This document shows, in pieces, positions 24,801 through 36,800 of a stretch of DNA of 64,000 nucleotides. A program made the position numbers and the translations under genes. The notes beneath the pieces are model-generated. The model saw nothing but the letters and a program-made list of their open reading frames with translations, was not told the DNA's origin and ran no database searches. The stretch covers positions 30,070,001 to 30,134,000 of the forward strand of contig JBITNC010000002.1 of assembly GCA_050084985.1 (NCBI GenBank), given 5' to 3'. The DNA is from Nageia nagi. Its lineage: Eukaryota; Pinophyta. Each line of letters begins with the position of its first letter. Within the stretch, counting starts at the first letter, position 1.

Positions 24801-27800
24801 TTTTGATTTTCATGGCATATAGGATGGGATTTCACACAAGTTTGATGATTTGAGTTTTCCAAAAAAATGAGATCTACTTCCTCAAATCATCAAAATTTGA
24901 TCAGCCAATGAGAGAGCTCCAAAATTTTCTAAATTTTCCAAAATTGGCCGAATCAAAAAAGAAGAATGAGGTAGGGTGCAAAATCCAAATGTACGCAACA
25001 TTGCCTCTTGCAATTTTGCAAAAAAATCAATTTTTGACCCCCTAGAGGTAGGTGCTTGTTTTGCATGTTTTCCCCATTTTTCAAAGTTTCTCAAACTTGC
25101 CTAATTTCCCTAAAACCTACGCCTAGCTTGCAAGGGCTCATTTTTGCTCAAAAATTGAAAAATTTGGTCCTAGGTGCATGGGAAATCCAATTTTGCACAT
25201 CATTCATGTTTTAAGTTTTTTGAAAAAAGTGGATCTACTCCCTCAAAATGACAAAATTTGGATCAGCCAATGGGAGAGCTTGAAAAATTTTCAAATTTTT
25301 CAAAATTTTCAAAATCAAAATTGGAGAAAAAGGTAGGGTGGCAAATTCGAAGGAGATCAATATTGCCTTTTGCAAGATTGTAAAAAACTCAAGATTTGCC
25401 TCCCAAAAAGTTAGGGGGGAGTTTTGAAAGTTTTGGGCCAACTTCTCAAATTTCCAAACAGGCCCAAAGCCTTCAAAACTTGCGCCTAGCCTTCTTGGCC
25501 CTCAAAATTGCTGAAAAGTGACATTTAATGCTTCCATGTCATAGGTGGTGTGATTCTACACCATTTTGGTCTCTCACTTGTGCAATTTGGTCCATGAAAA
25601 CTCCCAAAAACCAAATTTTTGCATTCAAAAGGGATTCAAGGATTGAAAACTAAAGAATTTGGATATTTTTCCAAAAAATCTCAAAATTTGAAATCCAAAT
25701 TTGAAGTATGGAGGTTGAATAGCATCCAAAGGCCATCATTTTTGCTTCCAAGCACCCTCACTTTGCTTCAAATATGCTCCCTCTAGACCTAGGTGAAGGT
25801 TTTGCCATATTTCCCATGTTTGGCCATTTTTCCCAACGTTGGCAAGCAGGAGGAAATTCCAAAGTGCAAGTTTTGAACTTAGGGTTAATTTGGTGTTAGC
25901 ATGTGGCACTATTTGACCCCCTAAGTCTATAAATACAACCATACCCCCTCCATTTTTCACCAATCTCATTTTCGCACCCTTATTTTGCCAAATTGTTTGA
26001 GAATTTGAGAGCAAAGTGAGAAAGAGAGCCCATTTTCAGCCTTGGAGGATATTTTGAACACTTAGCACCATTTCCATTCACCCAAATTCCATTGAAATTC
26101 GAAATCCAACATCCTCCATCCCACATGAACTCCATTTTTCAAGTTTTTGAGGATTTTCAGACCAAAACCCCATTTTTCAAACCCACAAACACTTGAAAAA
26201 CTTTTTTTCTAGATTTCAAGATTGATCACATTTTTGGATACCCTTTATCCTTGTGATATGTGATATATGCACGAGGAGCTGTAATTAGAGGTGACACTCT
26301 CTCACCACAAAACACGCAAAGGAGGGCTACGTCTAACAAAAGGGCTTGAAAACAATTACGCCAACATCCACAAATTCGTGAGGAGTGCACATGACACCCA
26401 GGAGTAGAACCAGATTTGAGAGATCTTCACGATGAGTCCGGATGTTTGCAAAAATCCAACCAGCTCTGATACCATGTGAAGATTTGCAAGGAGAGCAAAT
26501 CACATCCAAAAAAGGAAATGCAAGAGCACCACAAGAATAAGAGAGAAGCTGAAATCCTCAAACTGAATTCACTACGGAATGAGAATGGAGTCCAAATAAA
26601 TAGGGAAAATACAAACTAATGGACAACAACATGCCAACCATGCGTGAAGGTAAAATGCACAAAATAACAAGGAAGTGGTTATCACCACAACAAACTAGCT
26701 AGAGAATAGAAAACCTAGGAAATAAATAAAAATACTCCTAAGTGAACTTAACACTCTAACATGATCAACTTCTATTTTCAGCAAAAAAACCAAAAAATAT
26801 ATATGATCCAAGATCTGAGTGCCCAAAATACTCATTTCTTCACAAAAAATTCAAAAACATCTAAAAAAATCTCCAAAAACTTTAAAATTTGTTTTTGAAG
26901 TCTGTTTTGACCGTTTCAAAGTTTAAAACACCTTCCCCGCTCATCTCCCATTCATCTAAGGTGTTAAAACTTGATTCCGGCATCATTTGGCGATTTTGCC
27001 AAATTTCACCATTTGTTCGTGTTGAAAAAGTCAACTTTTTGAGCAAAAAATTGAAAATTCTCCAAAAGTCCTAAATTTTTGCCATGACATTCTCCCCTGA
27101 GCTAGTTACCTTTGTGTTATCTTCAACTCACCCGAAAGGCCTTGAAAATTGCAAATTTTAACATTTTTCGATGATGGCACACTTGGAGTAAAAAACGCCA
27201 AAAAATCCAAATTTTCAAAAAACTCTCTTTGCCTGCCTAGAAAGTGCCATAGGCTTCCCAAGACTCTTCTAACTCTTGTTGTTCTCTTAGACCGGGACAA
27301 AATGGCATTAGTTGCTCAGAACATCAAAGACTGAAGCAGAGAATGCTCACAATGGACAACACCATTAAGCTCAAACACACAACAGAGCTCGTGATGCCTG
27401 CTGCAAGAATCATTGACCAACTGAGTGAGATTGGGGACATAGATTGTAACTCCCTTGATCCAATAAAAAATCTAATGCAAATACAGACATTGGATCCAGC
27501 TTCACTAGTGAAGGATACATTGAAAACTTCCTTGCTAGTAATAACTTATATGGTGCCATTTGCCACCCCCTTCCCTGAGTTGTGCTACGAGCTAGGGAAG
27601 CATTGTGATACTCGAAGGCGAAGACTCCTCGACGAAAAAAACGAGGTAATCATGGACTTCTTTGAGAAAGGAATAGAAAGCGCATTTGCTTGGACAAGCG
27701 AAGGCATATCGTACAATGTGCAGGACTCCTTAAGATTTTACAAAAGTCTGAAACCTCCAGCTGATTTGATCAAAGATTGGTTGGCCGATGACCGCAAGCA

Positions 27801-30800
27801 TCTCATAGGAAGAACCCTAGCAATGCCAAATAGAGGAGAATTCTATCTTGTAGTCTTTGGAATTCGCTGGGTTTATAGAGCTGATCAGCAGTGGTAAAGG
27901 CATAAGGTGGCCTTGGCTCAGCAATTGAAAAATATCTAGAGGAGCAAGAAATTCTATATGAACTCCTACCTGGTTTACCTACTCCTTCATGATAGGGAGA
28001 GGGTAACCTCAATCGCCAATACCAAGTATCTGTATGACCCCATACACCTAGTGTGGGAAAACTACCCACGGTTCTTTGCTCATAATAAATGGAACAATGG
28101 AAACTGGAAGATGATGATTGATGGTTTTGAAGGCAAAATCTATGAAGAGATCATGGGTAGAGCCAATGTACTCAGAATATCCAATGAAGTTGCTGTCGCT
28201 ATCAAGGGACATGCGGACTTCTTTGCAGAAGACAGAGTTCACCTACCTTAGGTTCTGGCTCCAAAGAAGCCCCTTATAAGCTACCTCGTTACGCAAGTGA
28301 CCGCCTCATCCTCATGGAATTTTCAAGACACTTGCTAAACGTATACGACAAGGTATGGGTAAAGAAGGCGGCGACCACTTACCAATTACCTATTGCCATC
28401 GAGAATTATGAATGCACCACCTGGCGTCAGATTGATATGATTAAACAAGAGCTGGCATTGTATGAATTCTCGACCAAGGTAGTTGCGGATCACTATGATC
28501 CCGATGGAGTGATTGGTGCATTTTTTTAGAAGACATGGAACTCATCATATCCACACTAGTCCCTTGGTAGCATTGAGAGGTACAAGAACATTTAGGACAG
28601 CCTACAGGTTCAACAAATTCACAAGGAGCTGAAGAAAGAACAAAAACAGTGAGAAGCCGAAGAAGTTGCCAGGTTAAGAGCTAATGCACAGGTCACCGCA
28701 CCCCTGAGCCATGGGTATATTATTCCCATAATATCACCTTCAGTAACCCTGGCTCAAGGACAAAATGAGCAATATGCTACCAATAGCATCCTCGAACAAA
28801 CCATTGAAACAACTGTCATGGGTACGAAGAATGGAATCCTAGACCTTCGAAGAGCAGGCCTAATCTCTCAACCATTCAAGCACTTGCAAAAAAAAATAAA
28901 TCTCCCGCAAGGTTTGAATCGGAGTGTTATGCGCCTGAATCAAAACCCTAGTACATCATCATCCAGTTCCGACAAGTATGGACTGAGTAGCTCGTCAGAT
29001 ACCTATGAAGAGATGGATCTTAGCTCAATCATCGACACCAACATGGTGATAAACCAAGATATTGCCTTTGATATGGTCGAAACTGATCATTCAGTAGAGA
29101 TCCTTAACGTAGGCAATCCCTCAATTAATATGATTGTACAACAAGCAGTAGGAGTAGGCACTCCAAAATTTGCTCCTCAGAAACATGCGTCACAAACACC
29201 ACCATCTCAAAGGACTACAAGAACATCAACATAGAAGGGTACATCAAGACCCAAAACAATGGCATCATCTTCAGGGGGAGATGATGGAAATCAAGAAGAT
29301 GAGGGAGAAAACAAAGAACTAAGAAGAAAAAGAAGACAAGTAGAGCATGATGTTCAAATCATCGAAGAGGGAGAGATGTTTCCTTATGGAAAACAACCCA
29401 TGGAACCCCGCTTGGACATGGTTGCAGTGATGGCTAATTTGAGTTCAAATCATCCCTACGAAAGAGAAGATTCCGAAGATGAAAATGAGGAACTTTAGCA
29501 GATTGATACTCTTGCTACCATTGTAGGTAAAGTCACCTACAAGGACAAGCTCTACTCCAGAAAGAACAAGGCTAGTACCGAAAAGTTTGCCCTCATAGTT
29601 GAAATAGATAGGCCCCTGCAGAGATTGTTGGCTTATTGGGAATGGAACACAACATCATCACAAATGCACGGGCATTGAGGGAATCCGGTACCCTATTAAA
29701 GCTAGAGATCTGGGAATTGAAGAAGAAAGTGGTGAGTCAGGAAATGGTTGACAGAGAAGTCAAGGATGCTAACTTGACAATTGAAGACATCAAAAAGTAT
29801 GTTGAATTAAACACTAGAATCACCGCCTTGAAACAAGAATGGACCAAGAACCTTATTGAGGCTATCAAAGCACTCCACTCAAACATGACAAATTTCTATA
29901 TTGAGGAGGAGGGGTCGCATTCTTAGACGGAGAAAATAGACTAGTTAATCATCAAATGGAAGAATGGGTACCCCATAATGTTTGACCTATGGAGAAGGGC
30001 AACCCATCATCCATTTGTGCTAGATTTTTGCATAGATTGGTTCCAACTGTATGATTATCTATTCTACATCAAAGTCAAGTCCATTGACTTCATATACACT
30101 AGGACCCAACTCAAAGTTGTTATTAGTGAGCAAGCAATGGAATATGAATTCTAGGTCCCTTTGTTTGAGGAAAACGACAGCATTAAGGAGTGTATGACGG
30201 TGATGACAGCAGTCCATGCCACCACTGCAAAATAGCTATGTCCCGAGGATCCACACAGCATGAAGACAGGAAGATAGATGAAAGGAGGAATCAAACTCGA
30301 TGCATGGTGCAAGGAAATGGTCAAAACCAATAAGGCCATCCTGGAGCACCTACTACCAAACGAAGGAGTCCTCCAAACAATTCACCAGGCCATCCAGAAT
30401 GTAAAGACATTCATGGGAGATGATTTTGAAGCTAAAATTGCATCAAATGTACAAGTCATCTTCCCACGATCGTCAGAATAGAAGGGTCTATTTTGGCGAG
30501 TTTTTGATATGTAAGCCAAATATTTGGCCAACTTAGTGGATTTCCACTAAGTCCAATTGTAATCTTAATTAACATTTCCAATTAGCTTGTGAATAGTTGT
30601 TAGTATTACAATTAGGGTTAGGGTTTTCAAACTCATTTCTAGGGTTTCAAAAGTCACTTTTAGGGTTTCCAAAACTCTATAAGTAAGAGACCAAGGGTCT
30701 CATTTTTGTAAGGACTTCATTATGAAGAAAACACTTCTTTTCTTGAAGAGAGATATTTTGAGAATTGAGAGCTTATTGTAAATCTTGGCACCTCCCTTTT

Positions 30801-33800
30801 CAAAATCTAATACAAAGTGGTTATGCAAAGACTTGAGTTTGACACTTTTCATATTGGTATTATGGATTGATTCTTTGAGGGCACTCATAGTTGGCTTGTG
30901 TACTTTCGTTTTATTCCTTTGAAAACTTTCAAGCTTTAGGGAAGTTATTTTTGAAAAACTTAAAAAAGTGCTTGAAGCTTACCTATTTTTGTTGCTTGAT
31001 CCTTAACACGCAAGTTGATTGGGTATTCTATGTCAGTTTCTACTTTTATGACATCTTGTTAGGTCCTTCACCCAAAACCATGATCCTTTCACTTTGAAAC
31101 ATTCTGTTTCCCTCCATTTGACGTTCCTCCTCGCTCCTCTTTGAAGCAATTCGAATGTGAAGTCGTTTGCTTGCAAGCTTGGATGAATTGGATGCAGAGT
31201 CCTTAACTGATTCGGAAGAGATTAACTCTTAGACACTTTCCCGTCAGTGAACCTCAAACTCATATCCGACCAAGTATCCATTCTTTCTCCAAGGTGTTGT
31301 CCTTCACCTTTACTGTATTGCCTTTATGCTTTCAAACCAAGTACAATCGTTAAATCCACACACATAGGTTCCGAATAAACTCTATACATTAAAGAATAAA
31401 GCATCGTTGGTTAACAGGCTACTATCTCTCATTCCATTCCATTGAGGCTAATTTCAAAGAGGGATACTGCACTTTCTTTATCTATCCCTAGACCAGAAAC
31501 ACTTGCCCAAGCATGAGATTTCGCTTGGCAAGCATACCTACAACGTTAGAACGTTGAGTCGTTGAGTAGGTGCTTCGACAAGAGCCTTGGAGGTACACAG
31601 TCCTTTTCAAATGGGGGCATTGGTAAGCATTCCCAACTATGTTGCTTGGGATCTCTTAAGTTTTGTGCACGATTTTCAGACGGTCTCACATGGGAAAGAA
31701 AAGCATCCCAACAGGTAGTAAATACATACAAACTCACTTAACCGTGTGTAGTAAATATGTACAACTCACCCAACTATGAATGGTAAATAAAACATCGGAT
31801 GGCATAGAACTCATCTTAGTATTGGCATAAGCCTCATCTGGGAGTTGGCAACATCTGAATTTGGATTTTATAGAAAACCTCTAAAAATAGGAAATGCTAA
31901 AAAATAAAAATAAAAGTATACTTTTAGTAAAAGTTCATAGAAAATTCCTAATAACAAATGTTGATCAACAAAAACTAACAGACATTGAGATTCTCATGGT
32001 TTATATGCATCTATAATTTTTCTTGTCCTTTTTGAAAAAGAGATCTTGCTAGGATGTACTACTATAATATGTAGTCTTTTGTGGGGATAATAGTAAGGTT
32101 CCTTATACCCTTGCTGCTTTGGAAATAATTTATCATTAGGATTGTCGATGATATTATTTGTATATTTGTCAGCGATTAGTACCTTAGATTCAGAAGGAGC
32201 AATAGTAACATATGAAGGTGAATGGACACAGGTTAGGGGGAAAAAGACAAAGAAAGGAGGATGATCCTACAATAAATTTGAGAAACACAGTTGGGAATCA
32301 AGTAATGGATGTTGATACTGTGACACCTCAAAGGACATTTAACAATCTGAGAAAGAATCCAAATGTTGGAAAAGATCATGTAGGTAGACCCTTAAGCCAA
32401 CAAGTTCGAAAGAAGAAGACAGAGGAGGACATAGCCAATGGAACAAAAAGAACACTAGAATTTTGTTCATCAACAGAAGAAGAGCAGGCCAAGTGTTCCC
32501 AGCCCACCTTTGGGCTGAGGAAAGGCTTTTTGGATTAAAGCTTTCGAAAGAGGAAGATGTGAATTGGCAACAGTTGGGGTACAATGCCTTTGTATCTTAG
32601 GATTTGAAATGTAGCAAATAGTTAGTAAAATAATTTAGCCTACCAACAGGTTACAGGTCGGTGGCATTTCATTTTTCAGAGCAGATGAATAGTAAATCAA
32701 GGTAGGCTGTTAAATGATAGCAGATATGTTTTGTTATGATCATCAGTAGGTTATTACTAGTGATAGTTTGATTTTTGGATGGTTGTTAGTAGCTTTGTCG
32801 TGATGTTTTAGCCACCAGTTGGATGTAATTGATGTATTGGTGACTATAATTTGAACATTTTTGGCTCAATTGTGGGATTTGATAAAACCCTCCTTTTTAC
32901 CCCTTACCAAAAAACAAAAAGTAGTCCCTTAGATTATGTGGTTCCTTTGTGAAATTCCTTGACAACATTGAGGTTTTGCATGAATAGTGTGGGCTTTGGG
33001 ACGAGCATATGCCAAGATATAATGGAATGTGTTGGATTCTCAAAGGGAGGATTATGATGCATTTCATGCATACCCTATCTTTGGTACCATACTTGTGGGT
33101 CTGACAAAAATCTTCTTAACATCCATGGATACCCTATGTTAGTTTTCGATACATTCATATTTGTGTTTGATAATTATAAAAGATGATGCTTGTCATCTCC
33201 ACTATGTCTCTATCCAATCATTAGAAACATACTTTCTAATACACGTATTAGAGTTTAGTTAATCCTTCATTAGCAAACATATAGACGTTTAAAATTTGTA
33301 ATAGTAGAATTAACGTTGAGTCAATCTTTTGGACTTTCCATAACCAATATACAACCATAATTGGTCTTTTGATTGTTATATACTTGTGAGATTGTTGCTC
33401 ATCAGATACACCCCTCCCTCGCTTTTTAGCCTATTGATAGTTATTTAAAGTCAATATTTGAAGCTAGCTATTTTGGTATGTGGAAGGTCAATAATGTGAA
33501 ACCTATCTTGCAACACCAGCTAAAGTGTTTCAAGACCATGTTATATCTGTCATATGATTTTTCTTTTTTAAAACACATGCAACATAGTTAATATCAATGA
33601 GTTTGACCTTTTTGATGAAACAAGTAACACTTGCAATGAGACACACATAGAACGTTGTTTGATCTCAATCTCTCTATAAAACGATCAACTTTAAACTTGA
33701 CAATAAAAAATACCAAGAAACCTTTGTTACAAAACATTTATCATTCTCAAGAAATACCTAAATGCAAACATAAAGCATAGGTAACCTTTCAGTTGGCACA

Positions 33801-36800
33801 TGTACGAAAACACCTAAGAAAAAGATTATGGGAATCATAAACATTCCTAGGAGAAGAAGAGGATAATTTGTAGCATCTTGAGCCTAGTCAAATAATTGGT
33901 GACAACAGTACACCAATATTGGTTTTGATGGTCCTAAGGTATGTGGCTCATCTCTATCAGCTCTAGTTGGATTTTACCTCTACCTGTACATATTTATATA
34001 TGTTTTATATATGCAAAAGCTGTTATTTATCCACATCTTAGATTGTATATTGGCATAACATGTCATTCCGTATATATTGTTTAAATGCAAAAAGGAAAAG
34101 GGCTAAACAATTCCTATTAGGCTGATGCAGCTGCTACAATGGTCTATATTCTTAATAGGAGTCCAACAAGCTCTTCAGAAGTTGACTCTCATGAAGTATG
34201 GTATGGAAGGAAGCCCAATGTCACTCAAGTGAAAGTCGGTAATTGTTTAACCTATTTTCACATTAGTGACAAGAAGAGGAAGACTGATGCAAAGAGTAGG
34301 CCTCACACTTTCATTGAATATTCTGAAAGTAGAAAAGCCAATACACATTACAATCCAAAGAATCACAAAGTTGAGACTTCAAGGGGTGGTATTTTTGATG
34401 AAAGGGGAGTATTGGACAGACAAAAAGCGAAGTAGGGAAGACCATCCATATAAATAATATTATTGTTGCTGTGGGACAGCTTACTAATTTTCCTACTCCA
34501 TTACATACACCAAGTAGTCTATCAAGCAGCCCCAAGGAAACTTCCTCAAATGATACTTCGATTCCTCTCACTAACCTTATCAACACATAAAAGGGTAAAA
34601 ACAATCTCCAAACTCATCTTCCAAATCAAATACTTATGCTAAGATAGAGTTTTTGAAATAGAGTTCACAAGAAGCCAAGATTATTTTGTGGATCAAGTGA
34701 TAGCAAGGTTTCAAACTTTTATGGAGATGATGAAGAATCTAAAGGTGAGATTGCTAAGAAATTGAGCATTCTTGTTTTCAAAATGCTTGTACTAGTAATG
34801 TGTGGGTGAAAGCTATCCAAGAAGAAATCAGTTTGATCGAAAAAAAATACGTTGGAACTTGTGAAGCTTACCAAGGGAAAAGAAATAGTAGGACCTTAGT
34901 CGTTATACAAGACCAAATAAAATAGTGATGGTAGTGTTGAGACCACAAAGCTAGAGTTTTGGTTGAGGGATTCATTCAAAGGTATGGAATTGAATATGAA
35001 GAGACTTATGCATCAATGGTTTTGGATTGTTGATTTGTTTTCTGGATTGGATAGAGCATCTCGTGCCAAACATTTTGACAGGTTACACGACTTGGTTTAA
35101 TCAGGCAACGAATGAGATATTGCATTTTGAAGTTTGCTTGTCGGACCAGTCTTCTATAGTCGTGCACTCGAGAATTTACTATTTTCTCCCATTTAGTGGG
35201 ATTGGCCTATGTGACGTCCATCTTCTAGGAATGGGCATTAGTTATTGATTGTATCTAGGAGTGAGCTATGTAATTAGGAGTCATTATGTACCTTTTAATA
35301 ATAATGAATTATAATGATGTATTAGTGAGGTTTCGGGATAAGAGATTTATAAGTACAAGGGACCAATTGTGAGCCCCAATGTGGGACATCTCCCTCCTTG
35401 GGTAGATAGGAGTCTTTTAGTAATGTTGTATTTGATAGTTGAGATCCCAAGGTGTGATTGGGCATGATTCCAAGGTCAGATCCAACGTTTGAATATTGAC
35501 GCCATGTTCTTGGTGATTCCTAGGCTAGATCTAGGCACCTAGGCATGAAGTATTCTATATATGGACCTGGCACAACATTGTGAAGACAACTTTTGTTCAT
35601 ACTTGTCATCTTTGACTTTGGGATTGGCATGGAGTCATCTCTTGGCCTCTTGTGGATGAAAACCTGCAGGAGAAGGGTTTAGTGGGATGTAGCCCTTAGT
35701 AGATCCGACTAAGGACAAAATCCCTTAGTCATTGGTTGCATCACTTCTATCCTTTCGTAGTACCAGGAGTTGGGAAGAGCCCTTTGTTGGAACGTCCAAC
35801 CTGTCTAAGGGAGTGTTGCTTCAGCTATTCAGTTTCAGATCTGGGTGTGAGACTCTATTTCCAGACGTCAGCCTTCGAGGAGCATTTTGTCATTGTTACA
35901 TGTTGGATTTGGTCCATTGAGTGAGATGTCAAGCCTATTTTGGCTCTATAGCATTATACTTACTCATTTGTTGATATAATTGAGGCATTATTCATTGTAT
36001 CTCATATCTTTGCTTGTGCGTGGGGGTGTTTTGAGCATCATTTATGTGATTGACATCATTTTTTAGCTTGATGTAATTCATTGAATTTTTGCCATCATAA
36101 TTTTGGCATAGAAATAATTTTGGCACATCACATATTTTCACCAATGTGGCTTCAAAAGGAGCAAGAGTGAACAACTTTTATTTCAAGAGGGAAGGTAATA
36201 GTCTTATGGTGTGCTTCTGTATGGATGCTCTTATATACAAAGATTCTCTCCATTTTCAGTCATCATCCTGTAGACATTTGGTAATCCTTATATAAAATTC
36301 TTCGTGTCCTCCTTCCTTGAGCTTTGGGTAATTCTTGTTATGTCAATAACAGTGGTATTGCTTAGGCATTTCACTAGTACACCAATTTTGACCAATTTTG
36401 GCTTTTCATATCCAAATTGTATCCAATTTGAAAAATTTAATATTTTCTATTTAGATGAATGAGTGGATAAGTATGGAAATCTGAATTAAGTTATGCCAGA
36501 TGGTAAGACTCTTTTCTGTTTTTAGTTGTTTCATCATTTATAGAAATGGTTTTAGTTGTGGTTATTTCTATTTCTTTGCTTCAATAGGATCTTGTGTTGA
36601 TATAAGCTTATTTATATGCTTCTTTTACAGATAATGGGTAAAGTGAATCTTCTATCATCTAAGCCTTTGTCTACTCAACCAGTAGCATGCTTTGATTGGT
36701 AAAATCTCTTAACTTCCAATGTTTATACACATTGTTTTCTACTCTTCTATATAGTTCTTACAGATTGAAGATGGTTTTATATTAATTATACAGCCATGAA

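Larger units (their letters stand above)
6565..36630 (+). other. 30,066-bp intron of the WDR92-like gene, filled with nested retroelements
   Basis: The exon ending 'GGKPNG' at 6564 and the exon starting 'IMGKVNLL' at 36631 are contiguous in the protein family (human and plant WDR92 read 'G..MGxVxLL..STQPI'). Both borders are phase 0, and the 3' end has a good pyrimidine-rich acceptor (TTCTTTTACAG). Everything between is mobile-element DNA or featureless sequence; I found no further WDR92 exon. Long introns swollen by LTR elements are known in conifers and other gymnosperms. Confidence 0.8.

Noticed and set aside
35210-36132. Clean solo LTR
   Set aside because: Flanking five-base sequences (GCCTA on the left, TATTT on the right) do not match, so a simple solo-LTR origin is not supported.
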